A stretch of DNA of 64,000 nucleotides from Latilactobacillus graminis DSM 20719 (GCF_001436415.1 NZ_AYZB01000035.1:1-64000), one strand, 5' to 3'; counted from the stretch's first letter, positions 1-12,798 are shown. The notes: generated by a model from the letters alone, not told the origin. Made by a program: numbers and translations.

Positions 1-86
1 AGAAACATATTAAATTTTATATTATTTCATCCGTCAACTTGACAGGGCCTAGTACACAATCGCGGGGGTTATTTAGGTAATTATTT

Positions 87-724
87 CTAATGTGTGTCAG
101 ACCAGGCTTGTGGGTCTTGGCGCCATTCGTTTAAGGACATCTTTTGAGCGGTGGATAAATGATCAGCTGCCGTTTCGATTGTTAATAATGTTGAAAAGTT
201 GGATAAAGTAACTAACGGAATATGTGCCAGTTTAAAGTTCACTTGACTAGCAGCAAGTTCGTATGAGAAAATCCCGAAAATTCCAAGTACTTTTGCGCCC
301 TCTTTTTGAGCTGCTGTAGCTGCCTGTAAGACACTTCCACCTGTCGAGATTAAGTCATCGATAAGGACTAATTTTTGTCCAGGTTGGAAAGGTCCTTCAA
401 TTTGGCGGCCTTGGCCGTGGTTTTTAGGTTTACTACGGATATAAATCATCGGTAAGTTAAGTTCAGCTGCGACCCACGCAGCATGTGGAATACCAGCAGT
501 GGCAGTTCCCCCAATTACTTCAACATCAGGAAATTGAGTTTTAATAGCAATGGCTATGTTTTTCGCAATTAACTGCCGAATTTTAGGATAGCCGATTATA
601 AGCCGGTTATCGCAGTAAATGGGACTTTTCAAACCACTGGCCCAAGTAAATGGTTCGTTAGGACTAAGGCTAACGGCTTGAATGTCAATTAATGCTTGTG
701 CGACTTGATGAGCAATTGTGGTCA

Positions 725-725
<1 letters not shown>
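87..725 (-). CDS. pyrE: Orotate phosphoribosyltransferase
   Basis: PyrE transfers the phosphoribosyl group of PRPP to orotate, giving OMP in the cytoplasm, the fifth step of de novo UMP synthesis. The PRPP-binding loop KLVLIDDLISTGGS is visible around residues 117-130, and the N-terminal segment with the SPIYCDNR stretch is typical of the family. An upstream in-frame ATG exists at 740, but I choose 725: it forms a TAATG junction with the pyrF stop and has GGGAG about 9 nt upstream. That gives 212 aa, the usual length. It is the last gene of the pyr operon; no hairpin terminator is evident in the 86 bases after it. Confidence 0.95.
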
Positions 726-3145
<2,420 letters not shown>

Positions 3146-3177
3146 TAGCCAGTGGCCTCCTTTTAAATTTTATGCCA

Positions 3178-3203
3178 TAAAAGAGCCTTAGACAAAGGGC
3201 TCT
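3178..3203 (-). terminator. Weak intra-operon hairpin between carB and pyrK
   Basis: On the minus strand AGAGCC and GGCTCT form a 6-bp stem with a 10-nt loop, followed by TTTTAT. It lies between the carB stop and the pyrK Shine-Dalgarno site. It looks like a short intrinsic terminator or processing site inside the pyr operon. No PyrR-binding sequence is seen near it. Confidence 0.45.
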
Positions 3204-3218
3204 AGACGCTACTTATTA

Positions 3219-6200
3219 TCAGAGTGGTTGCGTTAAAAGGGATTGCGACTCTAAGACTGTTAGGATGGCATCGGCTGTATCAAGGGATGTCATCAATGGA
3301 ATACCATGTTCAATTGCTGTTTGGCGGATTACAATACTATCTTTAGCAACTTGTGGGGCTTCATTCAAACCGGTGGTATTGATGACCAGTTGAATATGTC
3401 CCGCCTTGATCTTGTCAAGTAAGTCTCCGCTTGTGGCGTTGATTTTGGCTACCGGTTGGACGGGCACTGCAGCCGATTGGAGTGTTTGACTTGTCCCAGG
3501 GGTGGCGATAATTTGATAACCAACTTCGCGGAAGCGCTTTGCTAATGTCAACGCCTGTTGCTTATCTTGATTGGTCACCGTTATTAAGACGTTGCCATGG
3601 CTAGGAAGATGCATGCCACTGGCTTCAAAGGCCTTGTAGAGTGCCTTTTGAAGTGTTATATCGGTCCCCATGACTTCGCCAGTAGATTTCATTTCTGGCC
3701 CGAGTAAACTATCGACACGCGTTAGTTTTGAAAATGAGAAAACTGGTGCTTTTACATGAATGAGTGGGCCAGCTGGTAATAAACCAGTAGGACTCTTTAA
3801 TTCAGCTAAAGTGCTACCTAAGATGACTTGCGTAGCCAGCTGGGCCATTGAGATACCCGTTACTTTACTTAAAAATGGTACAGTACGGCTAGCCCGGGGG
3901 TTGACTTCGATGACGTAGACTTCATCATTTTGAATAATAAATTGGATATTTAAAAGGCCATGGCATTCGAGTGCAAGGCAGAGCTTAGTTGTATACGTAA
4001 TAATTGCTTGGGTCTGGGCATCAGTTAAATTTTGTGGTGGGTAAACGGCCATCGAGTCGCCGGAATGAACTCCCGCCCGTTCGATGTGCTCCATGATGCC
4101 TGGAATGAGGACCTCTTGACCATCACAAATGGCATCAACTTCACATTCTTTACCGAGTAAGTAGCGATCGATTAAAACTGGTTGATTTGCAGAGACTTTA
4201 ACCGCTGCTTGCATGTAATGCGCTAGATCTTCTGCAGTATGCACAATTTCCATCGCCCGTCCACCTAGCACGAAACTAGGTCGGATTAAAACGGGATAAC
4301 CAATCTCTGCGGCAATCTTTAGGGCATCTGTGGTATTAGTGGCTGTGGCCCCAGTTGGCTGTGGAATGCCGAGCTCTGCAATTAATTGATCAAATTGATC
4401 GCGATCTTCAGCCCGATTTAAGTTAGCAACACTGGTTCCAAGAATTTTGACGTCATTTTCAGCGAGCGGTTCAGCAAGGTTAATCGCTGTTTGACCACCG
4501 AATTGGACGATAACGCCTTCTGGTTTTTCAAGGTCGACAACATTCAAGACATCTTCTAACGTAAGTGGTTCAAAATATAATTTATCTGAAATTGAGAAAT
4601 CGGTTGAAACAGTTTCTGGATTACTATTCATGATAATTGCTTCATAGCCTGCTTTTTGGATGGCTTGTACACAGTGGACTGTCGCATAGTCGAATTCAAC
4701 GCCTTGCCCAATTCGAATGGGGCCGGAGCCAATTACTAGAATTGAAGGCTTTGTGCTGACCAAACTTTCATTTTCTTGTTCGTAGGTTGCATAATAATAC
4801 GGTGTTTGTGATTCAAATTCGGCTGCACAAGTATCAACCATTTTGTAAACTGGTTGGATATCACTTTCTTGTCGTATTTTGCGTACCTGTGTGGCAGTTA
4901 GTTGCCAGGTACTGGCAATTTTGGTATCTGCAAAGCCATTTTTCTTAGCAAGGATCAGCAAGTCTAAATTGCCCTTATCCGTCCGTAATTGCTCTTCAAT
5001 TTCAACGATGTGGCTAATTTTATCAAGAAAGAATAGGTCAATCTTCGTTAATTCACTTAATTCTTGAATTGGATATCCGCGCCGCAATGCTTCTGCCAGA
5101 TAAAAGAGCCGATCGTCTTGTGGATGGATAATGCGTTGAATTAAATCATTGTCGTTAACGCCATTTAAGGCTTTAATTTCAAGGTGCTCGACACCAATCT
5201 CAAGTGAACGAACTGCCTTTAGCAAAGCTTCTTCAATATTGCGACCAATTGCCATTACTTCTCCGGTGGCCTTCATCTGGGTTCCAAGGCGTCGGTCGCC
5301 TTTGTTAAATTTATCAAAGGGCCACCGCGGAATTTTGACAACGACGTAATCAAGCATCGGTTCAAACTGGGCGAAGGTTGTCCCAGTAATTGGATTTTTG
5401 ATTTCATCAAGAGTTAGCCCAACCGCAATTTTAGCAGCCATCTTAGCAATTGGATAACCAGTTGCTTTGGATGCCAAAGCTGATGAGCGGCTTACGCGGG
5501 GATTAACTTCGATAATATAGTAACGATCGCTATTTGGATCGAGTGCTAGTTGTACATTGCAGCCCCCTTCAATCTTCAAGGCCCGAATAATTTTAAGGGC
5601 AGCATCGCGGAGTAGTTGGACTTCACGATCACTCAGTGTCTGAACGGGTGCTATAACGATGGAATCACCGGTATGAATACCGACAGGATCGAAGTTTTCC
5701 ATGTTGCAGACGACCAAGGCATTATCGTTTCTATCACGCATGACTTCAAATTCAATTTCTTTGTAACCAGCAATGCTTTGTTCAACCAGGACCTGTCCAA
5801 CTGGAGATAAGCTCAAACCATTTTTGACAATTTGATTGAGCTGGCTTGCATTTTCAGCAATCCCCCCACCTGTGCCACCAAGCGTAAATGCCGGACGGAT
5901 GATAACTGGGTAACCATTATTTTGAACAAAAGCCTGGGCTTCAATTAATGAATGTGCGATTGCGGATTCTGGAATCGGTTCGTCTAATTGATTCATTAAG
6001 TTTTTGAATAATTCGCGATCTTCTGCTTGATCGATAGCACTCAGCTTGGTCCCCAGTAATTCGATATTTAATTCAGCTAGAATACCGTTATTTGCAAGTT
6101 CTAAGGCCATATTTAGACCTGTTTGGCCACCTAGCGTTGGTAAAATGGCGTCTGGGAGTTCTTTACGTAAAATTTGTGTAACAAAATCGATGGTAATTGG

Positions 6201-6401
6201 CTCGATATAGACCGTATCAGCGACAGTTTTATCAGTCATAATAGTCGCTGGATTAGAGTTAATTAAGACAACTTGGTAGCCTTCTTCTTTAAGTGCTAAG
6301 CAAGCTTGCGTGCCAGAATAGTCAAACTCTGCAGCTTGACCAATCACGATTGGTCCAGAACCAATGACTAAAATTTTGTGAATATCAGTGCGTTTTGACA
6401 T
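3219..6401 (-). CDS. carB: Carbamoyl-phosphate synthase, large subunit
   Basis: CarB makes carbamoyl phosphate from bicarbonate, ATP and ammonia delivered by CarA. Two homologous ATP-grasp halves are visible: the first starts [21 protein letters not shown], the second repeats [17 protein letters not shown] after residue 550. Both halves carry the EVNPR motif. The C-terminal ~120 residues are the MGS-like allosteric domain. The start at 6401 (1060 aa) is chosen over an upstream ATG at 6446 because it follows GAAAAGGGGC and begins MSKRTDIHK, the family N-terminus; the longer start would run into carA. The symbol pyrAB is equally valid given the operon. Confidence 0.95.
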   Translation of the reverse strand: MSKRTDIHKILVIGSGPIVIGQAAEFDYSGTQACLALKEEGYQVVLINSNPATIMTDKTVADTVYIEPITIDFVTQILRKELPDAILPTLGGQTGLNMALELANNGILAELNIELLGTKLSAIDQAEDRELFKNLMNQLDEPIPESAIAHSLIEAQAFVQNNGYPVIIRPAFTLGGTGGGIAENASQLNQIVKNGLSLSPVGQVLVEQSIAGYKEIEFEVMRDRNDNALVVCNMENFDPVGIHTGDSIVIAPVQTLSDREVQLLRDAALKIIRALKIEGGCNVQLALDPNSDRYYIIEVNPRVSRSSALASKATGYPIAKMAAKIAVGLTLDEIKNPITGTTFAQFEPMLDYVVVKIPRWPFDKFNKGDRRLGTQMKATGEVMAIGRNIEEALLKAVRSLEIGVEHLEIKALNGVNDNDLIQRIIHPQDDRLFYLAEALRRGYPIQELSELTKIDLFFLDKISHIVEIEEQLRTDKGNLDLLILAKKNGFADTKIASTWQLTATQVRKIRQESDIQPVYKMVDTCAAEFESQTPYYYATYEQENESLVSTKPSILVIGSGPIRIGQGVEFDYATVHCVQAIQKAGYEAIIMNSNPETVSTDFSISDKLYFEPLTLEDVLNVVDLEKPEGVIVQFGGQTAINLAEPLAENDVKILGTSVANLNRAEDRDQFDQLIAELGIPQPTGATATNTTDALKIAAEIGYPVLIRPSFVLGGRAMEIVHTAEDLAHYMQAAVKVSANQPVLIDRYLLGKECEVDAICDGQEVLIPGIMEHIERAGVHSGDSMAVYPPQNLTDAQTQAIITYTTKLCLALECHGLLNIQFIIQNDEVYVIEVNPRASRTVPFLSKVTGISMAQLATQVILGSTLAELKSPTGLLPAGPLIHVKAPVFSFSKLTRVDSLLGPEMKSTGEVMGTDITLQKALYKAFEASGMHLPSHGNVLITVTNQDKQQALTLAKRFREVGYQIIATPGTSQTLQSAAVPVQPVAKINATSGDLLDKIKAGHIQLVINTTGLNEAPQVAKDSIVIRQTAIEHGIPLMTSLDTADAILTVLESQSLLTQPL

Positions 6402-6417
6402 CAATAAAGCCCCTTTT

Positions 6418-7494
6418 CTATTTTTGACGGTAATTGAAATTGTCAATCATGTCGATAAATTCATCGAAAAGATGTACTGCGTCGTGAGGACCAGGGGCTG
6501 CATCTGGATGAAATTGTACTGAAAAGGCAGGATATTGACGATGGCGTAGTCCTTCGATAGTTTGATCATTAATTTCGATATGTGTAACTAGCAAGTTTTG
6601 TGGATCAATTGAATTTGCTGCGACTGCATAACCATGATTTTGTGCGGTAAAATCGATGCGCTTGGTGGCCACTTCGCGCACCGGATGGTTGAATCCACGG
6701 TGACCAAACTTCATTTTGTAGGTCTTAGCACCATTAGCGAGCGCAAAAAGTTGGTGGCCCAGACAAATGCCAAAAATGGGAACTTTACCTTGGATGCCCT
6801 TAATCATTTCGATGGCTTCTGGAACGTCTTCCGGATCACCGGGTCCGTTGGTCAACATCACCCCGTCTGGATCAAGGCTGAGAATTTCAGCAGCCGATGT
6901 ATTATAAGGCAAGACGGTAATGTTGCAATTGCGCTTGGATAATTCCCGAAGAATACTGTGCTTTAAGCCGAAATCGATGACAATGATGTTGCGCCCACTG
7001 GCAGGGCTTGGATAAGGTTTGGCGGTTGAAACTTGTTGGACTTGGTTTTTAGGTAATACTAAAGCTTTCAGCTGATCAAATGCGTGATCATCAGCAGCAT
7101 CCACGATACTCGCTTTCATGGTACCCTTATCGCGTAAGCGCCGCGTGAGTGCCCGCGTGTCGATATCAGTAATTCCGGGAATATTCTTTTGTTTCAAAAA
7201 ATCATCAAGACTCATATTCATCCGCCAATTGTTGGCTAAGCGCGGGGTTTCGTGAACCACCACTCCTTTACAGGTGGGCTTGATTGATTCGAAGTCATCC
7301 CGGTTCACCCCGTAATTACCAATTAAAGGATAGGTAAAGGCAATGATTTGACCATTGTATGATTGATCGGTGATTGTTTCTTGATAACCACTCATCCCGG
7401 TGTTGAAAACGATTTCGCCAGTTGAAACGATTGGTGCACCAAAACCAGTGCCGGCAAAGATGGTGCCGTCTTCTAAAATGAGGTAACGTTTCAT
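6418..7494 (-). CDS. carA: Carbamoyl-phosphate synthase, small (glutaminase) subunit
   Basis: CarA hydrolyses glutamine and channels ammonia to CarB. The 358-aa protein begins [18 protein letters not shown], with the small-chain domain over residues 1-150. A class I glutamine amidotransferase domain follows, with the nucleophile in [12 protein letters not shown]. The catalytic histidine region reads [11 protein letters not shown], so the residue two after His is Asp where most family members have Glu (HPEAS). It sits 8 bases after pyrC and 16 bases before carB. Also called pyrAA. Confidence 0.95.
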   Translation of the reverse strand: MKRYLILEDGTIFAGTGFGAPIVSTGEIVFNTGMSGYQETITDQSYNGQIIAFTYPLIGNYGVNRDDFESIKPTCKGVVVHETPRLANNWRMNMSLDDFLKQKNIPGITDIDTRALTRRLRDKGTMKASIVDAADDHAFDQLKALVLPKNQVQQVSTAKPYPSPASGRNIIVIDFGLKHSILRELSKRNCNITVLPYNTSAAEILSLDPDGVMLTNGPGDPEDVPEAIEMIKGIQGKVPIFGICLGHQLFALANGAKTYKMKFGHRGFNHPVREVATKRIDFTAQNHGYAVAANSIDPQNLLVTHIEINDQTIEGLRHRQYPAFSVQFHPDAAPGPHDAVHLFDEFIDMIDNFNYRQK

Positions 7495-7502
7495 AGCTTA
7501 AT

Positions 7503-8789
7503 TCACTCCTTTTGATATGCAGTCTGCCCTGTTACCAAGGTTAACATTGTTGTCCCTTGTACTTTTGTGCCTAAAAAAGGTGTATTATGACCTTTTGATA
7601 AGAAAGTAGTGGTGTCGATCGTAGTGGTGTCATTTAAATTAAAAACAGCGATGTCGGCGGGTTGGCCGACTGCTAGCTGACCGGCTTGGGGTAATTTGAA
7701 TATATTGGCCGGCTTAGCTGTTAACCAACTAATCAATTGGGCTAAGCTAAACGGCCCATTGACAACCAAAGTGGTGTAAAGCAAGCTAAAGGCCGTTTCA
7801 CTCCCTACTATACCAAATGGTGCATGCAATAACGACTGTTGTTTCTCAGATGTAGTATGTGGAGCATGATCGGTGGCAATGATGTCAATTGTCCCATCAA
7901 TTAACCCGCACCACAAGGCTTGCCGATCTGCAAGACTACGTAAAGGGGGGTTCATTTTGAACAGTGCGTTGTCGCTGGTAATGGCGGTCTCGTCCAGTAA
8001 TAAATGATGTGGTGTCACTTCACAAGTGATATTGATACCATCTTGTTTAGCACGTCGTACCAGATTAACCGTTTCTTTAGTTGAGATATGACAAATATGA
8101 TAATGAACGCCGGTGGCTCGTGCTAATTCGATATCACGAGCGGCTTGGGCAGATTCACTCACATTTGAAATTCCGGGTACACTAAGTCGCTTGGCAGCCG
8201 GCCCAGCATTAATGACGCCACCATTGACTAGTGATTCATCTTCGACGTGGGCAACGATTGGAAGTCCGATTTGGGCTGCTTTTTGCATTGCTTGGTACAT
8301 CGTTTGTGCTGTTTGAACACCGTGGCCATCGTTGGTAAAACCAACCGCTCCCGATGCTTTAAACGCTGATAGATTAACGAGTGTTGGTTGTACCAATCCC
8401 TGTGTAATCGGGGCGAACTGATACGTGTGTATGCTGGACTCCACTTGATTACGCACGATAAGTTGTTCAAAATTGGGTAAATTATCAGGAACCGGCGATA
8501 AATTTGGCATGGCGATCACACTAGTGAACCCTCCATGGGCCGCTGCGGCACTACCTGTTTGAAGTGTTTCTTTCGTCGTAAAACCGGGATCTCTAAAGTG
8601 TACGTGGCTATCGATTAACCCAGGACTGATGAAATTATTCTGGGCATCATAAATTGCGCGTGGATTAGCTGGCAGTGTGGTGATAGTTGGGGCCATCGCT
8701 GCAATCTGGCCGTTTGAATCGATGGCGATATCACGTTTTTGGAGTTGACCATCAATTAAAACCTGACCGTTTTTAATCAGTTGATACAT
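7503..8789 (-). CDS. pyrC: Dihydroorotase
   Basis: PyrC closes carbamoyl-aspartate to dihydroorotate, the third step. The 428-aa length and the motif DSHVHFRDPG place it in the type I dihydroorotase class. Metal ligands are seen in that HxH motif, in HVEDES, CHIS and IATDHAPHT. It lies 14 bases after pyrB and 8 bases before carA. Two stretches on the other strand or in other frames within it are open by chance only. Confidence 0.95.
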   Translation of the reverse strand: MYQLIKNGQVLIDGQLQKRDIAIDSNGQIAAMAPTITTLPANPRAIYDAQNNFISPGLIDSHVHFRDPGFTTKETLQTGSAAAAHGGFTSVIAMPNLSPVPDNLPNFEQLIVRNQVESSIHTYQFAPITQGLVQPTLVNLSAFKASGAVGFTNDGHGVQTAQTMYQAMQKAAQIGLPIVAHVEDESLVNGGVINAGPAAKRLSVPGISNVSESAQAARDIELARATGVHYHICHISTKETVNLVRRAKQDGINITCEVTPHHLLLDETAITSDNALFKMNPPLRSLADRQALWCGLIDGTIDIIATDHAPHTTSEKQQSLLHAPFGIVGSETAFSLLYTTLVVNGPFSLAQLISWLTAKPANIFKLPQAGQLAVGQPADIAVFNLNDTTTIDTTTFLSKGHNTPFLGTKVQGTTMLTLVTGQTAYQKE

Positions 8790-8803
8790 TGTAGATTCGC
8801 CTC

Positions 8804-9721
8804 CTAATGTTGAATCAAATGACGTTGTTCTAACAAGTGTTCAATAATTGCCATGCGCATAAAAACCCCGTTGGTCATCTGTTTAAAGATTCGTGATTGT
8901 GGAGCCTCAACAAGTTCAGTTGCAATTTCAACATCGCGATTAACCGGGGCTGGATGTAGCCAGATGGCACTTGGCTTTAGTTGTGCGGCACGGGCGATGG
9001 TTAATCCATATTGGGTATGAAAAGCGGCGTCTGAAAGGGTCGCGTCTGCGGCAAAGCGTTCGTGTTGAATCCGGAGTAACATTACAACATCAACTTCTGG
9101 TAAAATGCGCTCCAAATCGACAACTTGACCATAATGTGCAAATTCTGGTGCGAACCATTCGGCTGGTCCGGCAAAATAAAGGATTGCGCCAAGTTGACTT
9201 AATACTTGCATATTAGATCTTGCAACCCGGGAATGCCGTAGATCGCCACAAATAACAACTTTTAAGTCAGTAAAATGGCCAAATTCTTCAAAAATGGTCA
9301 TTAGATCCAACAAACATTGGGATGGATGTTGCCCGCTACCATCACCAGCATTGACCAGTGTCATCTGGAATCGATTGTCTGCTAGTAACGGTTGATAGTA
9401 ATCATTTTGAGGATGACGGACAGTGACAACATCGACGCCGATTGCTTGGACGGTTTTGAGGGTATCACTCAAAGTTTCTCCCTTCGAGGTTGAACTGGCT
9501 TGGGCATTGAAGTCTAAAACAGTCATTCCGAGTTTTCGTTCAGCCATTTCGAAACTGGTATGAGTGCGGGTACTATTTTCGAAGAACAAATTCATGGCAT
9601 AGACCGGCCGAGTTAGTTTAGTAGTTGCACCGCTTTTAAAAGCGATAGCCCGGTCAATCAGGTTTGTGACTAGCTTATTTGTGAGCTGTTCAACTGAAAC
9701 GAGTGCATTATAATTATCCAT
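8804..9721 (-). CDS. pyrB: Aspartate carbamoyltransferase catalytic chain
   Basis: PyrB condenses carbamoyl phosphate with aspartate. The 305-aa protein has the carbamoyl-phosphate motif FFENSTRTHTSFE in its N-terminal half and the aspartate-domain motif HPAPVNRDVEI near the C-terminus. I use the ATG at 9721, which is preceded by GGAGG at about 9 nt, rather than the upstream ATG at 9748. No pyrI regulatory-chain gene is present, as usual in Firmicutes. The start overlaps the end of pyrP by 8 bases. Confidence 0.95.
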   Translation of the reverse strand: MDNYNALVSVEQLTNKLVTNLIDRAIAFKSGATTKLTRPVYAMNLFFENSTRTHTSFEMAERKLGMTVLDFNAQASSTSKGETLSDTLKTVQAIGVDVVTVRHPQNDYYQPLLADNRFQMTLVNAGDGSGQHPSQCLLDLMTIFEEFGHFTDLKVVICGDLRHSRVARSNMQVLSQLGAILYFAGPAEWFAPEFAHYGQVVDLERILPEVDVVMLLRIQHERFAADATLSDAAFHTQYGLTIARAAQLKPSAIWLHPAPVNRDVEIATELVEAPQSRIFKQMTNGVFMRMAIIEHLLEQRHLIQH

Positions 9722-11018
9722 TTTGTTGTTCCTCCAATTCGATTTCACTTTTTGCTTTATCTGGTAAGATTAAGTTCAAGCCAATGCCAAGTACGGTAGC
9801 AATGGCGAGTCCTGAAAATTGATATTGTCCAAGCTGTAAATAAGCATTACCAATCCCAATTACTAAGATGGATGAGCCAATCATGAGGTTTCGTTTTTTA
9901 TCGAAGTCGATTTGTTGATCGATTAAAACACGGAGGCCACTTGATGCGATGACCCCAAAGAGCAAGAAACTAATACCTCCGATAACTGGTGCCGGGATAC
10001 TTTGGATCAGTGCACTGAGTTTGCCAATGAAGCCAAAAATCATGGCGAAAAAAGCCGCTCCACCCAGAACCCAAACACTGTGCACTTTGGTAATAGCTAA
10101 AACGCCGATATTTTCACCGTAACTCGTCACTGGTGGTCCGCCGACAAAAGCCGCGATAATTGATGCGGTACCATCTCCGGCTAAGGTCCGGTGTAAACCA
10201 GGATCTTTAAAGTAGTTCCGTTTGGTTAACTTGTTTAAGACCATGATATGGCCCATGTGTTCAGTCATTGTGACAAACGCGATGGGGACCATGCTTAAAA
10301 TCGCTCCCCAATATAAGCCTGGCTTATAAGTGACAAACGGTACCTGGAAATCAGGGATTTTAAACCAAGGTGCGTTTAAAACGGGTTGGAAGTCAACAAT
10401 TCCCAAAAAAACCGCAATGATATAGCCGGCAATGATCCCCAGCAAGATTGGCACTAAACTCATAAACCCTTTGAGATACATATTAAAACCAATGGTTATC
10501 AGCAACGTTAATAAAGCAACTGCGAAGAACTTCAAGTCGTAATTGCCCTGCGGATTGATGGTTGCTTGTTTAGCGGCTGTACCTGCAAGTGACAATCCGA
10601 TTACCATGACGATTGGACCAACTACAATTGGGGGCAATGCTTTGTCAATCCATTGTGAACCGATTCGACTAACTAAAACAGCGACGATTAGGTAGACGAC
10701 ACCAACGGCCATTGTCCCCTGTGCAATTCCCGGATAGCCAGTTGTCTTCATCAACGCCAACATTGGCACAATAAAGGAAAAGCTGGAACCCATATAAGCA
10801 GGGATTTTCCCTTTGGTAATTAAGAGATACATTAAGGTCCCCACTCCAGAACTGAATAAGGCAATTCCGGGGTTTAAACCAACAAGAATTGGCACTAAGA
10901 CGGTTGAACCGAACATGGCAAACATGTGTTGAATTGATAGACCAATCCATTTGCCAGTGCTTGGTCGTTCATTGACGTCTAAAACCACGTCTGGGTTGCG
11001 GTAAGGTGTTGTAGCCAT
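9714..11018 (-). CDS. pyrP: Uracil permease (NCS2 family)
   Basis: This is an integral membrane uracil:proton symporter that salvages external uracil. The protein of about 434 aa is very hydrophobic with some 12 predicted transmembrane segments. It carries family signatures such as GLSIQHMFAMFGSTVLVP near the N-terminus and GPPVTSYGENIGVLAITKV in the middle. The start at 11018 follows GGAGGAATTATTT. It sits second in the pyr operon behind its own PyrR-type attenuator, so it should be repressed when UMP/UTP is plentiful. Confidence 0.93.
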   Translation of the reverse strand: MATTPYRNPDVVLDVNERPSTGKWIGLSIQHMFAMFGSTVLVPILVGLNPGIALFSSGVGTLMYLLITKGKIPAYMGSSFSFIVPMLALMKTTGYPGIAQGTMAVGVVYLIVAVLVSRIGSQWIDKALPPIVVGPIVMVIGLSLAGTAAKQATINPQGNYDLKFFAVALLTLLITIGFNMYLKGFMSLVPILLGIIAGYIIAVFLGIVDFQPVLNAPWFKIPDFQVPFVTYKPGLYWGAILSMVPIAFVTMTEHMGHIMVLNKLTKRNYFKDPGLHRTLAGDGTASIIAAFVGGPPVTSYGENIGVLAITKVHSVWVLGGAAFFAMIFGFIGKLSALIQSIPAPVIGGISFLLFGVIASSGLRVLIDQQIDFDKKRNLMIGSSILVIGIGNAYLQLGQYQFSGLAIATVLGIGLNLILPDKAKSEIELEEQQNG

Positions 11019-11052
11019 AAATAATTCCTCCATGTTGACGATTTTTTAAACC

Positions 11053-11093
11053 AAAAAAGACACACTTCCCAGAGATTGGGTGGTGTGTCTTTT
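11053..11093 (-). terminator. Attenuator terminator before pyrP
   Basis: On the minus strand AAAAGACACAC pairs with GTGTGTCTTTT around a 17-nt loop and runs into a T tract. It lies between pyrR and pyrP, just downstream of a PyrR-binding motif. This is the layout of PyrR-dependent transcription attenuation: PyrR bound to UMP favours this terminator. Confidence 0.85.
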
Positions 11094-11135
11094 AGTGAAC
11101 TTGCGCGCCTAATTAGGTGCCACTAAGTGTAGACA

Positions 11136-11160
11136 AACCCTTTTGCTCTCTCTGGAGTCA
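11136..11160 (-). promoter_or_regulatory. PyrR-binding RNA element (pyrR-pyrP intercistronic leader)
   Basis: The minus-strand sequence reads ACTCCAGAGAGAGCAAAAGGG, closely matching the Bacillus PyrR binding loop (CCAGAGAGGCU...CAAGGG). It lies about 45 nt upstream of a terminator hairpin and upstream of pyrP, as in Bacillus subtilis. The function is inferred from the motif and position. Confidence 0.85.
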
Positions 11161-11181
11161 ATTAAATGGTTCGGTCGTTCG

Positions 11182-11724
11182 TTATTTGATTAATTTTTCA
11201 ATGGTAATGCCATCATGTTGATCAATTTCTTCCATATTGACGCGGATTTGCTCATTGAGCGCAGTTGGAATGTTTTTACCAACAAAATCAGGGCGAATGG
11301 GTAATTCACGGTGGCCACGATCAACTAAAACCGCTAAGGAAATCTTCTTCGGCCGGCCAAGGTCCATTAATGCATCGAGTGCTGCCCGGATAGTCCGTCC
11401 AGTGTAAAGGACATCGTCGATGAGGATCACGTGTTTGTTGGTGATATCGATGGGAATATCGCTGCCATTAATAAGCGGTTCGTTTTGAGTATTGAGATCG
11501 TGTTGATCATCACGATAGAGAGTAATGTCTAAAACACCAACTGGGAGTGTGATGCCTTCCAGCTGAGCTAGACGTTGCGCGATTCGTTGCGCAATAAACA
11601 CCCCACGAGTTTTGATACCGACTAGGACTAAGTCAGAAATCCCCTTATTTTGTTCAATAATTTCGTACGTAATCCGTGTGAAAACGCGTTTCATTGTAGT
11701 ACTATCGACAATTTCTTTGGCCAT
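11182..11724 (-). CDS. pyrR: Bifunctional pyr operon attenuation regulator / uracil phosphoribosyltransferase
   Basis: PyrR binds pyr leader mRNA when loaded with UMP/UTP and causes early termination. It also has uracil phosphoribosyltransferase activity. The 180-aa protein carries the PRPP loop [18 protein letters not shown] and the family N-terminus [19 protein letters not shown] 11724 is preferred over 11742 because AAAGGAGC precedes it by about 8 nt. It is the first gene of the operon, behind a promoter and its own attenuator, so it is autoregulated. Confidence 0.95.
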   Translation of the reverse strand: MAKEIVDSTTMKRVFTRITYEIIEQNKGISDLVLVGIKTRGVFIAQRIAQRLAQLEGITLPVGVLDITLYRDDQHDLNTQNEPLINGSDIPIDITNKHVILIDDVLYTGRTIRAALDALMDLGRPKKISLAVLVDRGHRELPIRPDFVGKNIPTALNEQIRVNMEEIDQHDGITIEKLIK

Positions 11725-11743
11725 CTGAAGTGCTCCTTTCAAA

Positions 11744-11777
11744 CAAAAAACCTCTCAACCGATAAGGTCGAGAGGTT
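11744..11777 (-). terminator. Attenuator terminator in the pyr operon leader
   Basis: On the minus strand AACCTCTCGACC and GGTTGAGAGGTT pair with one mismatch around a short loop and are followed by TTTTTT. It sits immediately before the pyrR Shine-Dalgarno site and after a PyrR-binding motif. Confidence 0.87.
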
Positions 11778-11810
11778 ACAGTTAGCGACTTGACGTCTAG
11801 CGTTGCTTTC

Positions 11811-11840
11811 ACCGTACCTTCTCGGCCTCACAGGACCGAT
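11811..11840 (-). promoter_or_regulatory. PyrR-binding RNA element in the pyr leader
   Basis: The minus strand reads CGGTCCTGTGAGGCCGAGAA and continues AGGTACGG, a stem-loop with the PyrR consensus UCC-G-GAGG. It lies about 35 nt upstream of the leader terminator. Together they form the first attenuator of the operon. Confidence 0.85.
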
Positions 11841-11867
11841 TTTAAAGGTTTCTATTAAGTTATTAGT

Positions 11868-11896
11868 AGCTTAACGGATAATATCTGTTTTGTCAA
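11868..11896 (-). promoter_or_regulatory. pyr operon promoter
   Basis: The minus strand shows TTGACA (11896-11891), a 17-bp spacer and TAAGCT (11873-11868). The -35 box overlaps the last bases of the rluD gene. Initiation near 11,861 would give a leader of about 135 nt before pyrR. Confidence 0.8.
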
Positions 11897-12798
11897 TGCT
11901 GATCGCGTAATTGATGGAGGGTTTTGGCAAAAATTGGTGGTAATGGCGCTTCAAAACGCATCATTTCTCCAGTTGTAGGATGTTTAAAACCTAAGACAGC
12001 CGCATGTAAGAACTGGCCATTACCAGGCAATGTTTTGCGAGGACCATAGACTGGATCGCCAGCAACCGGCCGATTAATATAGGCTAAATGGACGCGAATT
12101 TGGTGCGTACGCCCCGTTTCTAAACGACATTTGATCAATGTAAAATCAGTAAAACGTTCGATGACGGTAAAATGAGTGACAGCTGGTCGGCCGTCGTTAA
12201 CAATGGCTTGTTTCATCCGATCAACTTTTGAACGTCCAATTGGGGCATCAATCGTTCCCTCGTCTTCTTCAATTGTACCATGGACCAATGCAATGTATTC
12301 ACGCAAGTTTTCCTTAGCCTTCAGTTGGGCAGATAAAGACTCGTGAGCTGCATTGGTTTTAGCCACCATTAAAAGTCCGGATGTATCTTTGTCAATTCGG
12401 TGAACAATTCCAGGGCGAAAAACACCATTAATCTCTGAAAGCGGCGTATGAGCTAATAAGGCATTGACTAGTGTGCCATTAGGATGGCCTGCTGATGGAT
12501 GAACGACCATTCCCTGGGGCTTATTAACCACAAGAACTTGATCATCTTCATAGACAATATCGAGCGGGATATCTTCCGGGGTTAAATCAAGGGTCATAGG
12601 TTCTGGAATTGCGATGGTTATCACATCCCCAGTGACTACCTTGCGATTGCTCTTGCAAGGCTGATCGTTGATTTGGACCAGGTCTTTTTTTAACCACTGT
12701 TGGATTTGTGAACGGGAGTAATCAGGCAGCAATTGAGTCAGTACTTTATCGATTCGGCCGGATTCGGTTGTAATGGTTATTTTTTTTATTTCAGTCAT
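11893..12798 (-). CDS. rluD: RluD-family 23S rRNA pseudouridine synthase
   Basis: The enzyme converts specific uridines of 23S rRNA to pseudouridine. An S4-type RNA-binding domain covers roughly residues 10-70. The catalytic domain carries the signature GIVHRIDKDTSGLLMVAKT with its catalytic Asp, and RTHQIRVHL further on. Length (301 aa) fits the RluD/YlyB group of Firmicutes. It overlaps lspA by 8 bases, the usual lspA-rluD pair just upstream of pyrR. Exact target uridines are not certain from sequence. Confidence 0.92.
   Translation of the reverse strand: MTEIKKITITTESGRIDKVLTQLLPDYSRSQIQQWLKKDLVQINDQPCKSNRKVVTGDVITIAIPEPMTLDLTPEDIPLDIVYEDDQVLVVNKPQGMVVHPSAGHPNGTLVNALLAHTPLSEINGVFRPGIVHRIDKDTSGLLMVAKTNAAHESLSAQLKAKENLREYIALVHGTIEEDEGTIDAPIGRSKVDRMKQAIVNDGRPAVTHFTVIERFTDFTLIKCRLETGRTHQIRVHLAYINRPVAGDPVYGPRKTLPGNGQFLHAAVLGFKHPTTGEMMRFEAPLPPIFAKTLHQLRDQH

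Noticed and set aside
8113-8470. Open frames inside pyrC on both strands
   Set aside because: They are shadows of the pyrC reading frame with no independent start signal.
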